Shown here: piece after piece, positions 10,666-21,990 of the stretch
Layout: each line of letters opens with the position of its first letter
Numbering within the stretch: position 1 is the stretch's first letter
NCBI GenBank assembly: GCA_030522415.1
Contig: CM060121.1
Span: 5,236,476 to 5,300,475 of the forward strand
Origin: Channallabes apus
Taxonomy: Eukaryota > Chordata > Actinopteri > Siluriformes > Clariidae
Length of the DNA: 64,000 nt
Direction: 5' to 3'
Notes under the pieces: model-generated
Told to the model about the DNA's origin: nothing
The model's database searches: none
Seen by the model: the letters and a program-made list of their open reading frames with translations, nothing else
Translations under genes and position numbers: made by a program

Positions 10666-11938
10666 AGAGGCCAGAGACCTGGGCGTAATATTAGACAGCA
10701 ACTTGTCCTTTGAAAATCACATTTCAAATATCACAAAAACAGCCTTTTTCCATCTTAGAAATAGAAAATAATAGAAAAAATTGCCAAACTTATCCGTATC
10801 TGATGCAGAAAAGCTATGCATTCATGACCTCCAGACTGGACTATTGTAATGCATTACTAGGTGGTTGTCCTGCATCCTCAATAAACAAGCTTCAGTTAGT
10901 CCAAAATGCAGCCGCCAGGGTTCTCACTAGATCCAGAAAATATGATCATATATCCCCAATATTATCATCCCTGCACTGGCTACCTGTTCAGTTTAGAATA
11001 AATTACAAAATAGTGTTACTTACATACAAGGCCTTAAATGGTTTAGCTCCCACATACCTAACCAGTCTTCTGATGCGCTACAATCCACCACGCGCCTTAA
11101 GATCACAAAGCTCCGGACTTCTGGTAGTTCCCAGAATTTCAAAATCTACAAAAGGGGGTAGGGCTTTTTCATATTTAGCTTCAAAGCTTTGGAATAGCCT
11201 TCCAGACAGTGTTCGGGGAGCAGACACGGTTTCTCAGTTCAAAAGTAGACTCAAGACGCATCTCTTTAATCTGGCATACACATAACTCATCCCATAATCT
11301 CATACTCCAGTACATCTATACCGAATGGCAACTACGCTAATTCTCCCCATCTGTTCTGTATTTCTCTACCCATCCCGAGGCATCGGGAGATTGTGCCAGC
11401 TTCAGTAGACAAAGGCCGACCCTGCGAGGTTCCTGAGGCGTCCAGAGAAGGACCAGCTCCAGCTGGATTCAGCTTTATGATGGTTGGAGCTACACATGCT
11501 GCTCCTGTGCTTCCAGTGATCCAGACCTCATCTGCCCTCTGCACCTACTGAGTCGTCCCTATGCTGAACTGGTCTTCATGTTAATTTAAAGAACTTCTGT
11601 TATATTGCACTTTCACCTGCACAACACAGAGATGTTAAATTCTATCTGTTATCACCCAAATGAGGATGGGTTCCCTGTTGAGTCTGGTTCCTCTCAAGGT
11701 TTCTTCCTAATGCCATCTCAGGGAGTTTTTCCTTGCCACCGTCGCCGTCACCCTTGGCTGAATCATTCATTCATTCATCTCATTATTATCTAGACTCATT
11801 TTTTTCCCACATATACAGTACATTAATTTTTCACGAAATAAAAATAAAATAATTCTTTCATTTTTGTGAAGCTGCTTTAAGACAATGACCATTGTTAAAA
11901 GCGCTATATAAATAAAATTTAATTGAATTGAATTAAAG
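10666..11938 (+). mobile_element. 5'-truncated L2/CR1-type LINE (copy 1)
   Basis: The open stretch at 10,710-11,285 encodes the C-terminal end of a LINE reverse transcriptase polyprotein: FMTSRLDYCNALLGGCPASS, KLQLVQNAAARVLTR, LHWLPVQFRINYK and KLWNSLPDSVRG. This region is characteristic of fish L2-type elements. A 3' UTR follows and ends in AAAGCGCTATATAAATAAA plus an AATTG repeat, the usual L2 tail. The catalytic RT core and endonuclease are missing and the first codons are frameshifted, so it is dead. Confidence 0.85.
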
Positions 11939-12392
11939 GTAAAACAAAAGCATAATGTTTATACATTAACAGTTTATATACAAGTGGGTGGTGGTGAAAT
12001 ATTCAGCATACATTTTATATATCAATTAAGGGGTAATTTTTTTTTTTATCTATTTTCAAATAGTTTGTAATACATTATTCATTATTTTAGATTATATACT
12101 AGTGTCTTGTCTGTGATGTCCAAAAACCTTTTTTTTTCTGTCTATAAACATACTTTGACTACTTGAGAGGCTGTTAGTCATTTTACAACAGTGTGTAAAT
12201 GTCGATGTTTATTTTGTAATCTGGGCTAGGCTTGTGTATAATGGTCCAGTTTAACAAACAGATCTTCCTGAACAGATCTAAAACCTTGCTATAAGTATGA
12301 TTTCCATACACAGTGAATGTAACACATCGATATGCAACATAAGCCTTTAATTAAATCAAACTTATATATATATAATCAAAGTTTGATTTAAT
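11939..12392. other. AT-rich intergenic stretch
   Basis: No gene or named repeat recognised between the LINE tail and the Tc1-like element. Confidence 0.5.
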
Positions 12393-13659
<1,267 letters not shown>

Positions 13660-15185
13660 AATTCCCAATATTGTGATGCTACTGTACAGTATGTGTGTTT
13701 GATTAAACGCTGAAAAATTTATGTTAATGTTATTATTTTATTTTCCTCTTTGGTCCTTTCTGGGAATTTGACTTTAGGAGACAGTCTCAATGATATCTCA
13801 CACAATATACAGAACAGTATGATGCACAGTTTTTATTATTATTGTAGCAAACAAATGAACGAAAGTATTTTCGTATCTGATGATGAATTATTTCTTCAAA
13901 GAGGAGATTCATACTGTAGAGGCACAGATACTCTTTTTGGATTCGACTGTGAATTTTTTTAACAAACTAAATTAAATATTTTTTTGCACAATATAAACAA
14001 TAACCATTAAAGACTCAATGATTCTAAGAATGATGAAGCAGCAGACATGTCATGCAGCACCACCCAATACACTGTCTTGATAATGTTTCTGGCCTTTTGT
14101 ACTCTACGACCCAATCACAACTGATGAAGTTTCTACATTTCTCACAATTTCTTTAAATAAAAAAATAAAAAAATAAATTCATCCACATTTTATATTTCAC
14201 ATTATATCTGTACATTACTTATCATGCTTTCGTATTGTCTAAAAGTAAGGGTATGATGGCATTCCACAAATTGTACTTTTTTCTAAATTATATGTTTTAA
14301 CTCAGTATAATGGAAATAAAGCAATGTGTGTGAATGTTGATAATGGTGTTTGTTTTTTTTTTTAATTAAATGTTTATTCTGAATTCATGGAATGAGTCTT
14401 TAGTTTCAGTTAAAGGTAAGGGTGTAAGAAAATTTTCAGGAGGTCTTTAGACTGGGAGGCTTTACAGTCTCTTAGTAACATACAGTAAGCTGTATCTTCA
14501 TGAAAAAAAGTGCAGTTGCAGGTTGTTGATTCTGCTATAATTTAAATGATCAATTAAATTAGCTTTTTTGTTGATTGTTTTTATTTTTTCATTTACTGTA
14601 AATTAAATCATACAACAGTATATTCTAAAACAGAATCATAAATGCCCCGCTGCAAAGTAATAACCGCTGTATGTTTATAAATACTGTAAGTAGGAGAACA
14701 TAAACATAAATTTCCTGTCTGGCAGGTGCAGGTTATACAGATTAATCAGCCTCAAGAATTCTGGATAATTGCCATCTCACGCATGGCGGCTCTTCGTGAT
14801 TGTCCTCTGCTGGTCGCCATCGGTGTGGCGTCTCCATTTAAAAGAACATTCTTAACTTTAGGGATGTTAATGTTAATAAGACATATTAATGTTACAGTCA
14901 TCTGTCAGTCAGGGTGTCTTTGTGCTTTTCTTTTCCCATAAAATAAAAAGACACAAATGGTGGCATTCGTTTTTTTTTTTTAGTTTATTTGTTTTTTACC
15001 CCTTGAAAATGTCTACAAATGTATTAATGCGAATATTGAATGAACATTAATAAGTAACTCAAACTAGTCAGTCAGTCAAGTGGTAACATTTTAGTCACAG
15101 ACAATATAAACCTTTTGGTTCTTTGACTTTCATGAGGACACAGCTTATGAAAATATGAGCTGATCACGTGACTATAGCAAGCATG
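13660..15185. other. AT-rich V-flanking DNA
   Basis: No gene found. Part near 13,740-13,830 resembles DNA next to the V pseudogenes at 26.7 and 62.1 kb. Several TACAGTA/TACTGTA heptamers occur (13,683-13,693, 13,914, 14,482, 14,594, 14,683). Confidence 0.5.
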
Positions 15186-15223
15186 TGTTTTTGTACTGGT
15201 GTCTAAGCAGAAGTATCACTGTG
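15186..15223 (-). promoter_or_regulatory. V recombination signal sequence, 22-bp spacer
   Basis: CACAGTG (15,217-15,223), a 22-bp spacer and ACAAAAACA (15,186-15,194) on the minus strand. The one-base-short spacer is shared by the V genes at 35.5 and 43.7 kb. Confidence 0.85.
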
Positions 15224-15672
15224 TGTCTGGCGCAGTAATACACTGCAGTGTCTTCTGTCTTCACGCTGCTCATGTGCAGATACACCTGCATCTTACTGTT
15301 GTCTCTGGAGACGGTGAAGCGACCGTTAACTGCACTCGAGTAAAACTTCCTATCACTATCACCTTCAATAATTGCAACAAATTCCAGCCCTTTTCCAGGA
15401 GCCTGTCTGTTCCAAGCCATCCAGTAGCTACCAAAGCTAAATCCAGATGCTGTGCAGGTCAGTTTATGAGACTGACCAGGTTTAATGATCACTGGATCAG
15501 ACTCGATCAGTGTCTGACTGCAGGAATCTGTAATACAAGAATATACAATGATCAGTGTTAAAGAAAAAAAAAGAAAGAAGAAAATTATTTTAAAAATATG
15601 TATTAAATATTTATACTGACATTGAATGAAGATTATTAGAGCAAAGTAAATCGAGACTCTGTTTAGTCCCAT
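15224..15672 (-). CDS. IGHV gene, family 2 ([10 protein letters not shown] type)
   Basis: Leader exon 15,621-15,672 ([17 protein letters not shown]) uses a GTCAGT donor in phase 1; the V exon is 15,224-15,537. Residues: first cysteine (KLTCTASGF), [33 protein letters not shown] and [10 protein letters not shown]. There is no internal stop. The residue after the framework-2 tryptophan is asparagine (WNRQ) instead of isoleucine, a buried position, which might affect folding. Two bases are missing at the V-RSS boundary relative to the 35.5 kb copy, shortening the germline CDR3 end but leaving the RSS whole. Probably still rearrangeable. Confidence 0.88.
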
Positions 15673-15774
15673 TTTAAAGAATTAAAATGATTACTGTTGC
15701 TCTAAATGAACACAAACTGCTGGTATGGTGTAAAGCTGAGTGTCTCAGCCTAAATATTTGAAATGCAGAATTTT

Positions 15775-15782
15775 GTTTGCAT
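15775..15782 (-). promoter_or_regulatory. octamer-like element of the 15.2 kb V promoter
   Basis: ATGCAAAC on the minus strand, one base from ATGCAAAT, about 100 bp upstream of the leader ATG. Confidence 0.5.
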
Positions 15783-16059
15783 GCCACGCCCACTAGAGGC
15801 GTACAGTAGTAACCATGAAGAGATAAAGATTACTATAATTTTCACACACAATTAACTGCTATTTTTGTAGTCATTTGCTACGATTCCCTAATCCTTCCCT
15901 TACAATTATTGCACTGTGATACAGTACTTGCCTTATCCTGCTAATTTTAGAGACAATTTTTCTTAATGTTATTTATTTGAGTGCATATGAATCCACAAAA
16001 ACTACAACTCATATTCTAGAAAAGTTTCGATGTTTTTTTTGTTTTTTTTTATTAGAATA

Positions 16060-16515
16060 AAATGTAAACTAAAAGACTTTCAAATCACATGAGCCAATAT
16101 TTTATTCAAAATAGGAGAGGAAAAATAAATTTTTAATTGAGTAATTTTGCAATTTTATGCACAAAATGAGTTCATTTCAAATTTGATGCCTGCTACAGGT
16201 CTCAAAATAGTTGGGATGAGGGCATGTTTACCATGGTGTAGCATCACCTCTTCTTTTCAAAACAGTTTGAAGACATCTGTGCATCGATATTGTGAGTTTC
16301 TGGAGTTTTGGTGTTGGAACTTGGTAACATTCTTTCCTGATATAGATTTCCAGCTGCTAAAGAGTTTGTGCTCGTCTTTGATGTATTTTTCGTTTAATAA
16401 TGCGCCAAATGTTTTCTATAGGTGAAAGATCTGGACTGAATTCAGCACCCGGACACTTCTCCTATGAAGCCATGCTGTTGTAATAGCTGCAGTATGTGGT
16501 TTTGCATGTTTTTTT
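16060..16515. mobile_element. fish interspersed repeat, DNA-transposon-like fragment
   Basis: Contains phrases recurrent in fish genomes (GTTGGGATGAGGGCATGTTT and GCGCCAAATGTTTTCTATAG). I recognise the repeat type but cannot name its superfamily with confidence. Its copy lies near 36.3-36.75 kb. No intact frame. Confidence 0.45.
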
Positions 16516-17054
16516 GTTTTTTTTTTGTTTTGTTTTTTATGATTATGGCTCACAGCTACAGTAATTAAAACCCAAAATTCAGTATCTCAGAAAATTTGAA
16601 TATTAGTTAAGACCAATAAAAAAATAAATAAATAAAAGATTTTTAACACAGAAATGTTGGACTATTGAAAAGTATGGACATATACAGCACTCAATACTTG
16701 CTCTGGGCTCCCTTTGCATGAATTACTGCAGCAATACAGTGTAGGCAATCAGTGTGGCAGAGCTGAGGTGTTATGGAAGCCCAGATTGCTCTCATATCAG
16801 CCTTCCTCTGCATTGTTGGGTGGTCTGATGCTTCACATCTTCCTCGTCACAATACCCCATAGAGTGTCTATAGGGTTTAGGTTGGGTGAGTTTGACAAGG
16901 CTCCCCAAAACACCACTGACTGCAAACTTTTCATTGGACCTCAAGCAACTTGGATTCTGTGCCTCTTCTCTCTTCCTCCAGACTATAGTATCTTGATTTC
17001 CAAATAAAATGCAAAATTGAATTCCATCTGAAAAGAGGACTTTGACCCACTGAG

Positions 17055-17137
17055 ACCAGGATGGCCGAGTGGTTAAGGCGTTGGACTTAAGATCCAATGG
17101 ACGCATGTCCTCGTGGGTTCGAACCCCACTCCTGGTA
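17055..17137 (+). tRNA. tRNA-Leu (anticodon TAA)
   Basis: An 83-nt type II tRNA with a 7-bp acceptor stem (ACCAGGA/TCCTGGT), A box TGGCCGAGTGG, anticodon stem-loop TTGGACTTAAGATCCAA with anticodon TAA, a variable arm, and B box GGTTCGAACC. No CCA is encoded, as expected in eukaryotes. It looks structurally intact and could be transcribed by RNA polymerase III. Directly after it there are only three T residues, not a clear terminator, and a SINE follows at once. Its copy at 37.3 kb is broken. Confidence 0.9.
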
Positions 17138-17392
17138 TCCCGGGTACTTTAGGGGCAGTGGTGGCTCAGTGTGTTATGGCTCTGAGCTACAGTATGGATT
17201 GGAAATTGGCGGTTTGAGCCCCAGCTCTGCCAGGTTGCCACTGTGGGGCACTTAAGCAAGGCCCTTAACCCTGTCTGCTCCAGGGGTGCTGTAAAATGCC
17301 CTGTGCTCTGACCCCTGCCTACTAACAAGAAGCTGGGATATGTGAAGAATTAAGCATTTCACTGTGTATGTGGCAAATAAAATCTGAGCAAC
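17138..17392 (+). mobile_element. tRNA-derived SINE fused to the tRNA-Leu gene
   Basis: Starts near GGGCAGTGGTGGCTCAGTG, with its own A-box-like and B-box-like (GGTTTGAGCCC) motifs, then GGGGCACTTAAGCAAGGCCC and a tail GTGGCAAATAAAATCTG. Possible CTGAG target duplications flank the tRNA plus SINE together, suggesting one insertion of a composite transcript. Confidence 0.7.
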
Positions 17393-17739
17393 AGTGCAGT
17401 CCTTTTTTTCCTTAGACCAGGTAAGATGCCCATTGTGTTGTCTTTGGTTGACACATTTGTAGCCCATGTCCTCGATACGTTTGTGTGTGGACTCCAGCTG
17501 CAGTCTCCTCCTTATGAATCTCCCCCAAATTCTTAAATGGGCATCATTTCACAGTTCTCAAAGCTGCAGTTATCCCTGTTGCTCATGCATTACATTTTCA
17601 CATTCAGCTTTCTATTAATGTGCTTGGACACAGTATCCAGTGAACAGCTAGCCTATTGAACCAGACTGAGAGACCATTTAAGGTGTTTTGAGTTAATAAG
17701 CTGATTAAAGAGTAACACCAAGAGTCTCAAATATTATAC

Positions 17740-17866
17740 AGGAACCCACTGTTCTGTGTTCTTTGCGCAGTAATACACAGCTGTGTCTTCAGTTTGCAGA
17801 TTCTGTCCCTGTATTGTTATTGTGTTAGTAGAAGAGTCCCTGGAGATGCTGAACTTATTTTTTTCC
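17740..17866 (-). pseudogene. IGHV 3' fragment (framework 3 only)
   Basis: Minus strand reads [20 protein letters not shown] and then [15 protein letters not shown], the framework 3 end of a family-1 V. It is cut at about 17,866 where LINE sequence begins. The recombination signal is lost: the heptamer is gone and no nonamer remains. The equivalent place in block A' lacks it. Confidence 0.85.
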
Positions 17867-17867
17867 A

Positions 17868-18222
17868 CAAAAGGACCCGGGCGTTCACAGCGCCAGCGCC
17901 GACCGCCTTCACGCCTCCAAGACTGGGAGTCATGGTGACCAGGGATGGTCACAGCTCGGGTGGGGGCAGTGTGGCAGCTGACGACACCAGGTGGAAAGGT
18001 AGCAAAGCTAGAAGCTTAGAATCAGGGTTCAAATTGTTTTACCATGGTGCGGATAGGAAAAGAAATGGAGTAGGAGTTATTCTGAAAGAGGAGTTTGTAA
18101 GGAATGTCCTAGAGGTGAAGAGAATATCAGATAGGGTGATGAGTCTGAAGCTGGAAATTGATGGTGTGATGTTCAATGTTGTTAGTGGTTATGCTCCACA
18201 GGTAGGATGTGCCTCTCAAAGG
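17868..18222 (+). mobile_element. RTE-type LINE endonuclease fragment (copy 1)
   Basis: Plus-strand reading contains RKRNGVGVILKEEFVRNVLE and MSLKLEIDGVMFNVVSGYAP, typical of the apurinic-like endonuclease of RTE-type LINEs. Only this part of the element is present. Confidence 0.75.
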
Positions 18223-18270
18223 AGTATAGTAAAATGAAAAGCATAACTATCGTTCATGTCTAATGTGTTC

Positions 18271-18273
18271 TGA

Positions 18274-18316
<43 letters not shown>

Positions 18317-18335
18317 ATATATATATATATATATA

Positions 18336-18418
<83 letters not shown>

Positions 18419-18427
18419 ACATATATA
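18271..18427. repeat. (ATCT)n then (TA)n microsatellite
   Basis: Tandem ATCT units run into a long TA tract. In block A' (about 38,178) it is reduced to a few TA units. Open frames reading YIYIYI here are repeat artefacts. Confidence 0.95.
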
Positions 18428-18454
18428 AAATATGCAATATACCAAATATAAATA

Positions 18455-18640
18455 CAAACCGGATTCCAAAAAAGTTGGGACACTAAACAAATTGTGAATA
18501 AAAACTGAATGCAATGATGTGGAGATGGCAAATGTCAATATTTTATTCAGAATAGAACATAGATGACAGATCAAAAGTTTAATCCGAGAAAATGTATAAT
18601 TTTAAAGGAAAAATATGTTGATTCCAAATTTCACGGTGTC
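18455..18640. mobile_element. fish DNA-transposon-like terminal fragment (copy 1)
   Basis: Begins CAAACCGGATTCCAAAAAAG and continues TTGGGACACTAAACAAATTG, a widespread fish transposon terminus as I remember it. Family not assigned. Confidence 0.5.
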
Positions 18641-18644
18641 AACA

Positions 18645-19026
18645 AGTGCTGTGCTGTGCTGTCCGTGCTGCGGTGTACTGTAAAGTGTGCTTCCTGATCC
18701 CTGTGCAGTCTATTTCCCAGAAACTACTTACTGATCGGAACGCAGCACTCTTAACTAACAGGCTGGGTTGCCAGTTGCACAATAAACGGTTAAAATTACC
18801 CCCCTTCCGTAAACGCTATATTCAAATCAAAGCCGGCGCTCTTTCATTCACACGCGAGAGCGATGGGTTTCCCGCCCCTGCACTCGGTAATGTTACAGTC
18901 AGTGAAAAAATTCTGTACAGCAGAAGAAACTAATTTAGGAAGCAGTCAAACATTTCAGCGAGTGACACCAGAGTAACTGCAGACGAAAAGAAACTGATAG
19001 GGACAATTCAAGACAAAGAATAAAGG

Positions 19027-19080
<54 letters not shown>

Positions 19081-19858
19081 CTTTATTGATTCCGAAGGAA
19101 ATTCCAGATATCCAGCAGCAATAGAGACAATAACAGTAAGACAGGTTATAGACTGCACACTGTATATTTTACAGTCAGTATACACAGGGTCATGTGGGAA
19201 CTGACCAGAGGTACTAGTGCAATGATGTACAAAAACTACCAGATATATAAAAAGGGTATACATAAAAAATATAAATTACAATAAAAAAGAGAAATGGGGT
19301 TAATTGCAGTGACGCCATTGATGTACAATTTTATATGTGACAAAGTCACAATGCGACAGATATTAATTGTTTAAAGACTTATGACTTCATACTAAATATT
19401 AAACTGAAATGTTGTAATTGCGTTGCATAAAATAATTTGTGACAAAAATGTGTTTATTTTATTTTAATCAGACTGACATAAACCGTACTATCCACACTTT
19501 AATTTTTATGGTTACCTTTATTTATGAGCAATATAAATTTAACAAAGTGTAAACAGCATGTATTTTGTTGCTGCTGCTGAGGAAATTAATCCATATCCGT
19601 ATGTGACTCCACATTACCGAGCGCAGGGGCGGGAAACTCATCGCTCTCGCGTGTGAATGAAAGAGCGCCGGCTTTGGTTTGAATATAGCGTTTGCGGAAG
19701 GGAGGTAATTTTAACCGTTTGTTGTGAAACTGGCAACCCAGCCTGTTAGTTAATAGTGCTGCGTTCCGATCGGTAAGTAGTTCCTGGGAAGTAGACTGCA
19801 GACGGAGCAGGAAGCACACTTTAATGTACACTGCTGCATGGACAGCAGCACACGGCAC
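18645..19858. repeat. long inverted repeat, about 255-bp arms
   Basis: The left arm (about 18,645-18,900) is repeated in reverse complement at about 19,607-19,858 with a limited number of mismatches. Landmarks present in both arms are GATCGGAACGCAGCACT, TAACAGGCTGGGTTGCCAG and ACACGCGAGAGCGATG. The roughly 700 bp between include a GATA microsatellite. It may be a long-TIR DNA transposon or foldback element; no transposase is visible. Block A' keeps only the left arm. Confidence 0.85.
19026..19260. repeat. (GATA)n with retrotransposon-like tail
   Basis: A run of TAGA units is joined to ACTTTATTGATTCCGAAGGA, a common fish non-LTR or SINE 3' end as I remember it. It lies inside the inverted repeat and is absent from block A'. 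Confidence 0.6.
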
Positions 19859-19899
19859 TCCACTGCTCTTCCTGTGATATCCCGGATGTGAAGACCAGC

Positions 19900-20080
19900 A
19901 TTTTAGCGACCTGAATTTTATTACCTGAATTTTAGCGACCGGAATTTTGTTACCTGGATTTTAGCGACTTGAATTTTATTACCTGAATTTTAACGACTTG
20001 AAGTTTATTACGTGCATTTTTGCAACCTGAATTTTGTCGACCTGAATTTGTAAAATTGAAGAATAATAAAGATTGTATTT
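19900..20080. repeat. degenerate tandem repeat of TACCTGAATTTTAGCGAC type
   Basis: About ten imperfect units alternate ACCTGAATTTTA with ...GCG and ...TT endings. It follows the right arm of the inverted repeat and is absent from block A'. Confidence 0.75.
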
Positions 20081-20640
20081 TTAACACCTGAAAATATTTT
20101 TGAACAGCGATTTATTAACTTGAATATTTTTGCATTGAATTTTAAATGCTTGAATTACATTTTCACTTGAAATATACAACCACAATAAATGGCAATGCAG
20201 AAAAATTCAAACATTTTTATTTCAACACGTTTTTTTCAGTTCATATAATTCAACCTGCTATTTTGCTTTCAGGAATTTTGACACTATTATACTTCCATAA
20301 AAATCCTTTTGCATTTGACCTCTCAGTTTTAAGAATCCAGGAATAGATTTCAAAGAATGTTGAAAATCATTTCGTATAAAGAGCCCAACACAGAGGTAAA
20401 AAAGTCAGTCTGTCTGAAGCTATGTAAAACTTTTTGCTAAATGTGATCATTTTAAGGACACATTTAATGTCTATTTATTTTATATAATTCTTCCAGTGCA
20501 AGTGTTTACTAAATATTTTGATTGTTGTTATATGCAAAAATATGATTATAGTCTTAGAAATTGGTATAATTGGTAATATTGGTAATATTTTTGTGTGGCT
20601 GGAATGGATTATCTTACATTATTTCCCATATTGCTCATAG
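20081..20640. other. AT-rich stretch, end of the A-specific insertion
   Basis: Up to about 20,417 this is present only in block A; afterwards it matches block A' from about 39,015. No gene seen. Confidence 0.5.
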
Positions 20641-20744
20641 GTTAGATAGGATCACTCCATCACACAATTTGTTTTAAGGGACATATGGAGGTCAGGATCA
20701 GCTTCTGGGTGTATCAGAGTCAATGCTAAAGTTTTTGCTGTATT

Positions 20745-21073
20745 ATGTCTCTCAACTTGCAGTATTGATGCACTCGATCCACTGTAAGGGCTTTCCATGT
20801 GCCTTTCGTATCCAGTTCATACCATAACTTTTAAAATTCTATCCTACAGCCTTACAAGAGAGGCTGAGAGTTCCACCAAGATTACTCAGTACTGCATGAC
20901 TAGGAATAGACTCCAAATTCTGGCCTTTCACAGCTAATAGAGAGAGGGTATAAACAAATGAAAACATCAGTTTTTACACAGTACAATTAATAAAAATCTA
21001 AAAATAATAAGAACTCACTGGAGACACACAGACTGATTAGTAGCAGGAGGAAGGAGGGTGGGATCTTCATCAT
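20745..21073 (-). pseudogene. IGHV pseudogene, family 3 (LESIP type, copy 1)
   Basis: The leader exon 21,019-21,073 is intact (MMKIPPSFLLLLISLCVS, donor GTGAGT). The V exon, from about 20,933, reads QNLESIPSHAVLSNLGGTL, SLSCKAVG, a TAG stop, NFKSYGMNWIRKAHGK and LQWIECI, then another stop. No recognisable framework 3 end or RSS remains. It belongs with the intact V at 55.5 kb. No octamer was found upstream. Confidence 0.85.
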
Positions 21074-21589
21074 GTGAGGGGTGCTCCACTCATCTCAGCT
21101 GCACATAAAATGGTACTAATAATAAGTTCCATGTTAGGGAAGATAATGCTGTAATAGTTAATGGCATCTTATATTAACTTAATTTGAAAAGCAGACATAC
21201 TGAAATCATATGGAATACTAATCATCCCCCTGTAAACCCTAATGCTCAAAGTAATTAACACTACAGTAGTAAGCCTGCAAAATGTGCGTAAATTCCCTGG
21301 ACCTAACACCTACTAGCACCCCTGCTGAGATTTTCACAGGCCTTCAGCTCCATTGCGTTCCTGCTTTTGTTGTGCAAACACACCCATTACATGTTTGTTA
21401 GATTAAACCAACCTTTGTTTGTGACTTGGAAACCTTCAGAAATTCCTGCCGTATTTATACAAAAGACACACATTCACAATATACTGTATGGATACACAAT
21501 TCTGTTTTATTTTGAAGTATTTCAAACTTTACAGCGTTTACAGACCCAGTGTCCATCGTCCTTGCATTTGGCACAGGTGAATTTCTGAT
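21074..21589. other. intergenic stretch
   Basis: No gene or repeat recognised. It matches 39,658-40,175. Confidence 0.5.
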
Positions 21590-21730
21590 ATGAGTACAAA
21601 GTACAAAGAGTAATAAACTTTTGTACGCAAGTACTGTACAAGTACTGTTACTTTAGTGAAATTTTACTGAAATACAAGTAAAGTTACCATTATAAAAATC
21701 TACTCAAGTAAAAATAAACTTTTAATTTAT
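21590..21730. repeat. AAGTAC-rich interspersed repeat
   Basis: Repeated GTACAAGTACT and ACTCAAGTAAAAATA phrases resemble common fish non-autonomous DNA transposons of hAT type. Family not certain. Copy near 40,180-40,310. Confidence 0.45.
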
Positions 21731-21854
21731 TGGGATTTTAGTGTAGGTCAAAAAAGACGAGAATATAAACCTCAAACTAGTTGTTTTAAATTGAAGGAAC
21801 GCCTTTGCATAATAAAGCTGTTACCTTGAAATCAAAGTAGTCGCTTAACTATGA

Positions 21855-21990
21855 TGTGACGCTTTGTGCTGGGTAGCGAGGGAAATAAAAGCTCAGAGCC
21901 ACGAATAATGTTCAGCACAAAACCTTTATCGGCCCCTTTCAGTGTCACAAACTTATAATACAAAAGATAAAGGAAAAGGCAGAACAAATA
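21855..21990 (-). mobile_element. LTR relic related to the left gypsy element (copy 1)
   Basis: TGTGACGCTTTGTGCTGGGT and TAATACAAAAGATAAAGG align in order with the inner end of the 5,620 LTR (TGTGACGTCTTGTGCCGGAT and CAATACAAAAG). No internal element sequence is attached, so it looks like a decayed solo LTR of a relative. Confidence 0.6.

Larger units (their letters stand above)
16565..17735. mobile_element. Tc1-like transposon remnant, interrupted by a tRNA-SINE unit
   Basis: Begins AAACCCAAAATTCAGTATCT and ends near AGCTGATTAAAGAGTAACAC. The inner parts (CACAATACCCCATAGAGTGT, GACCTCAAGCAACTTGGATT, GTGCTTGGACACAG) match a widespread Tc1-like family as I remember it. It is internally deleted and split at about 17,054/17,393 by the tRNA-Leu-SINE insertion. 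No transposase frame survives. Confidence 0.6.

Noticed and set aside
18263..18574. YIYIYI frames
   Set aside because: Microsatellite artefact of the TA/ATCT tract.
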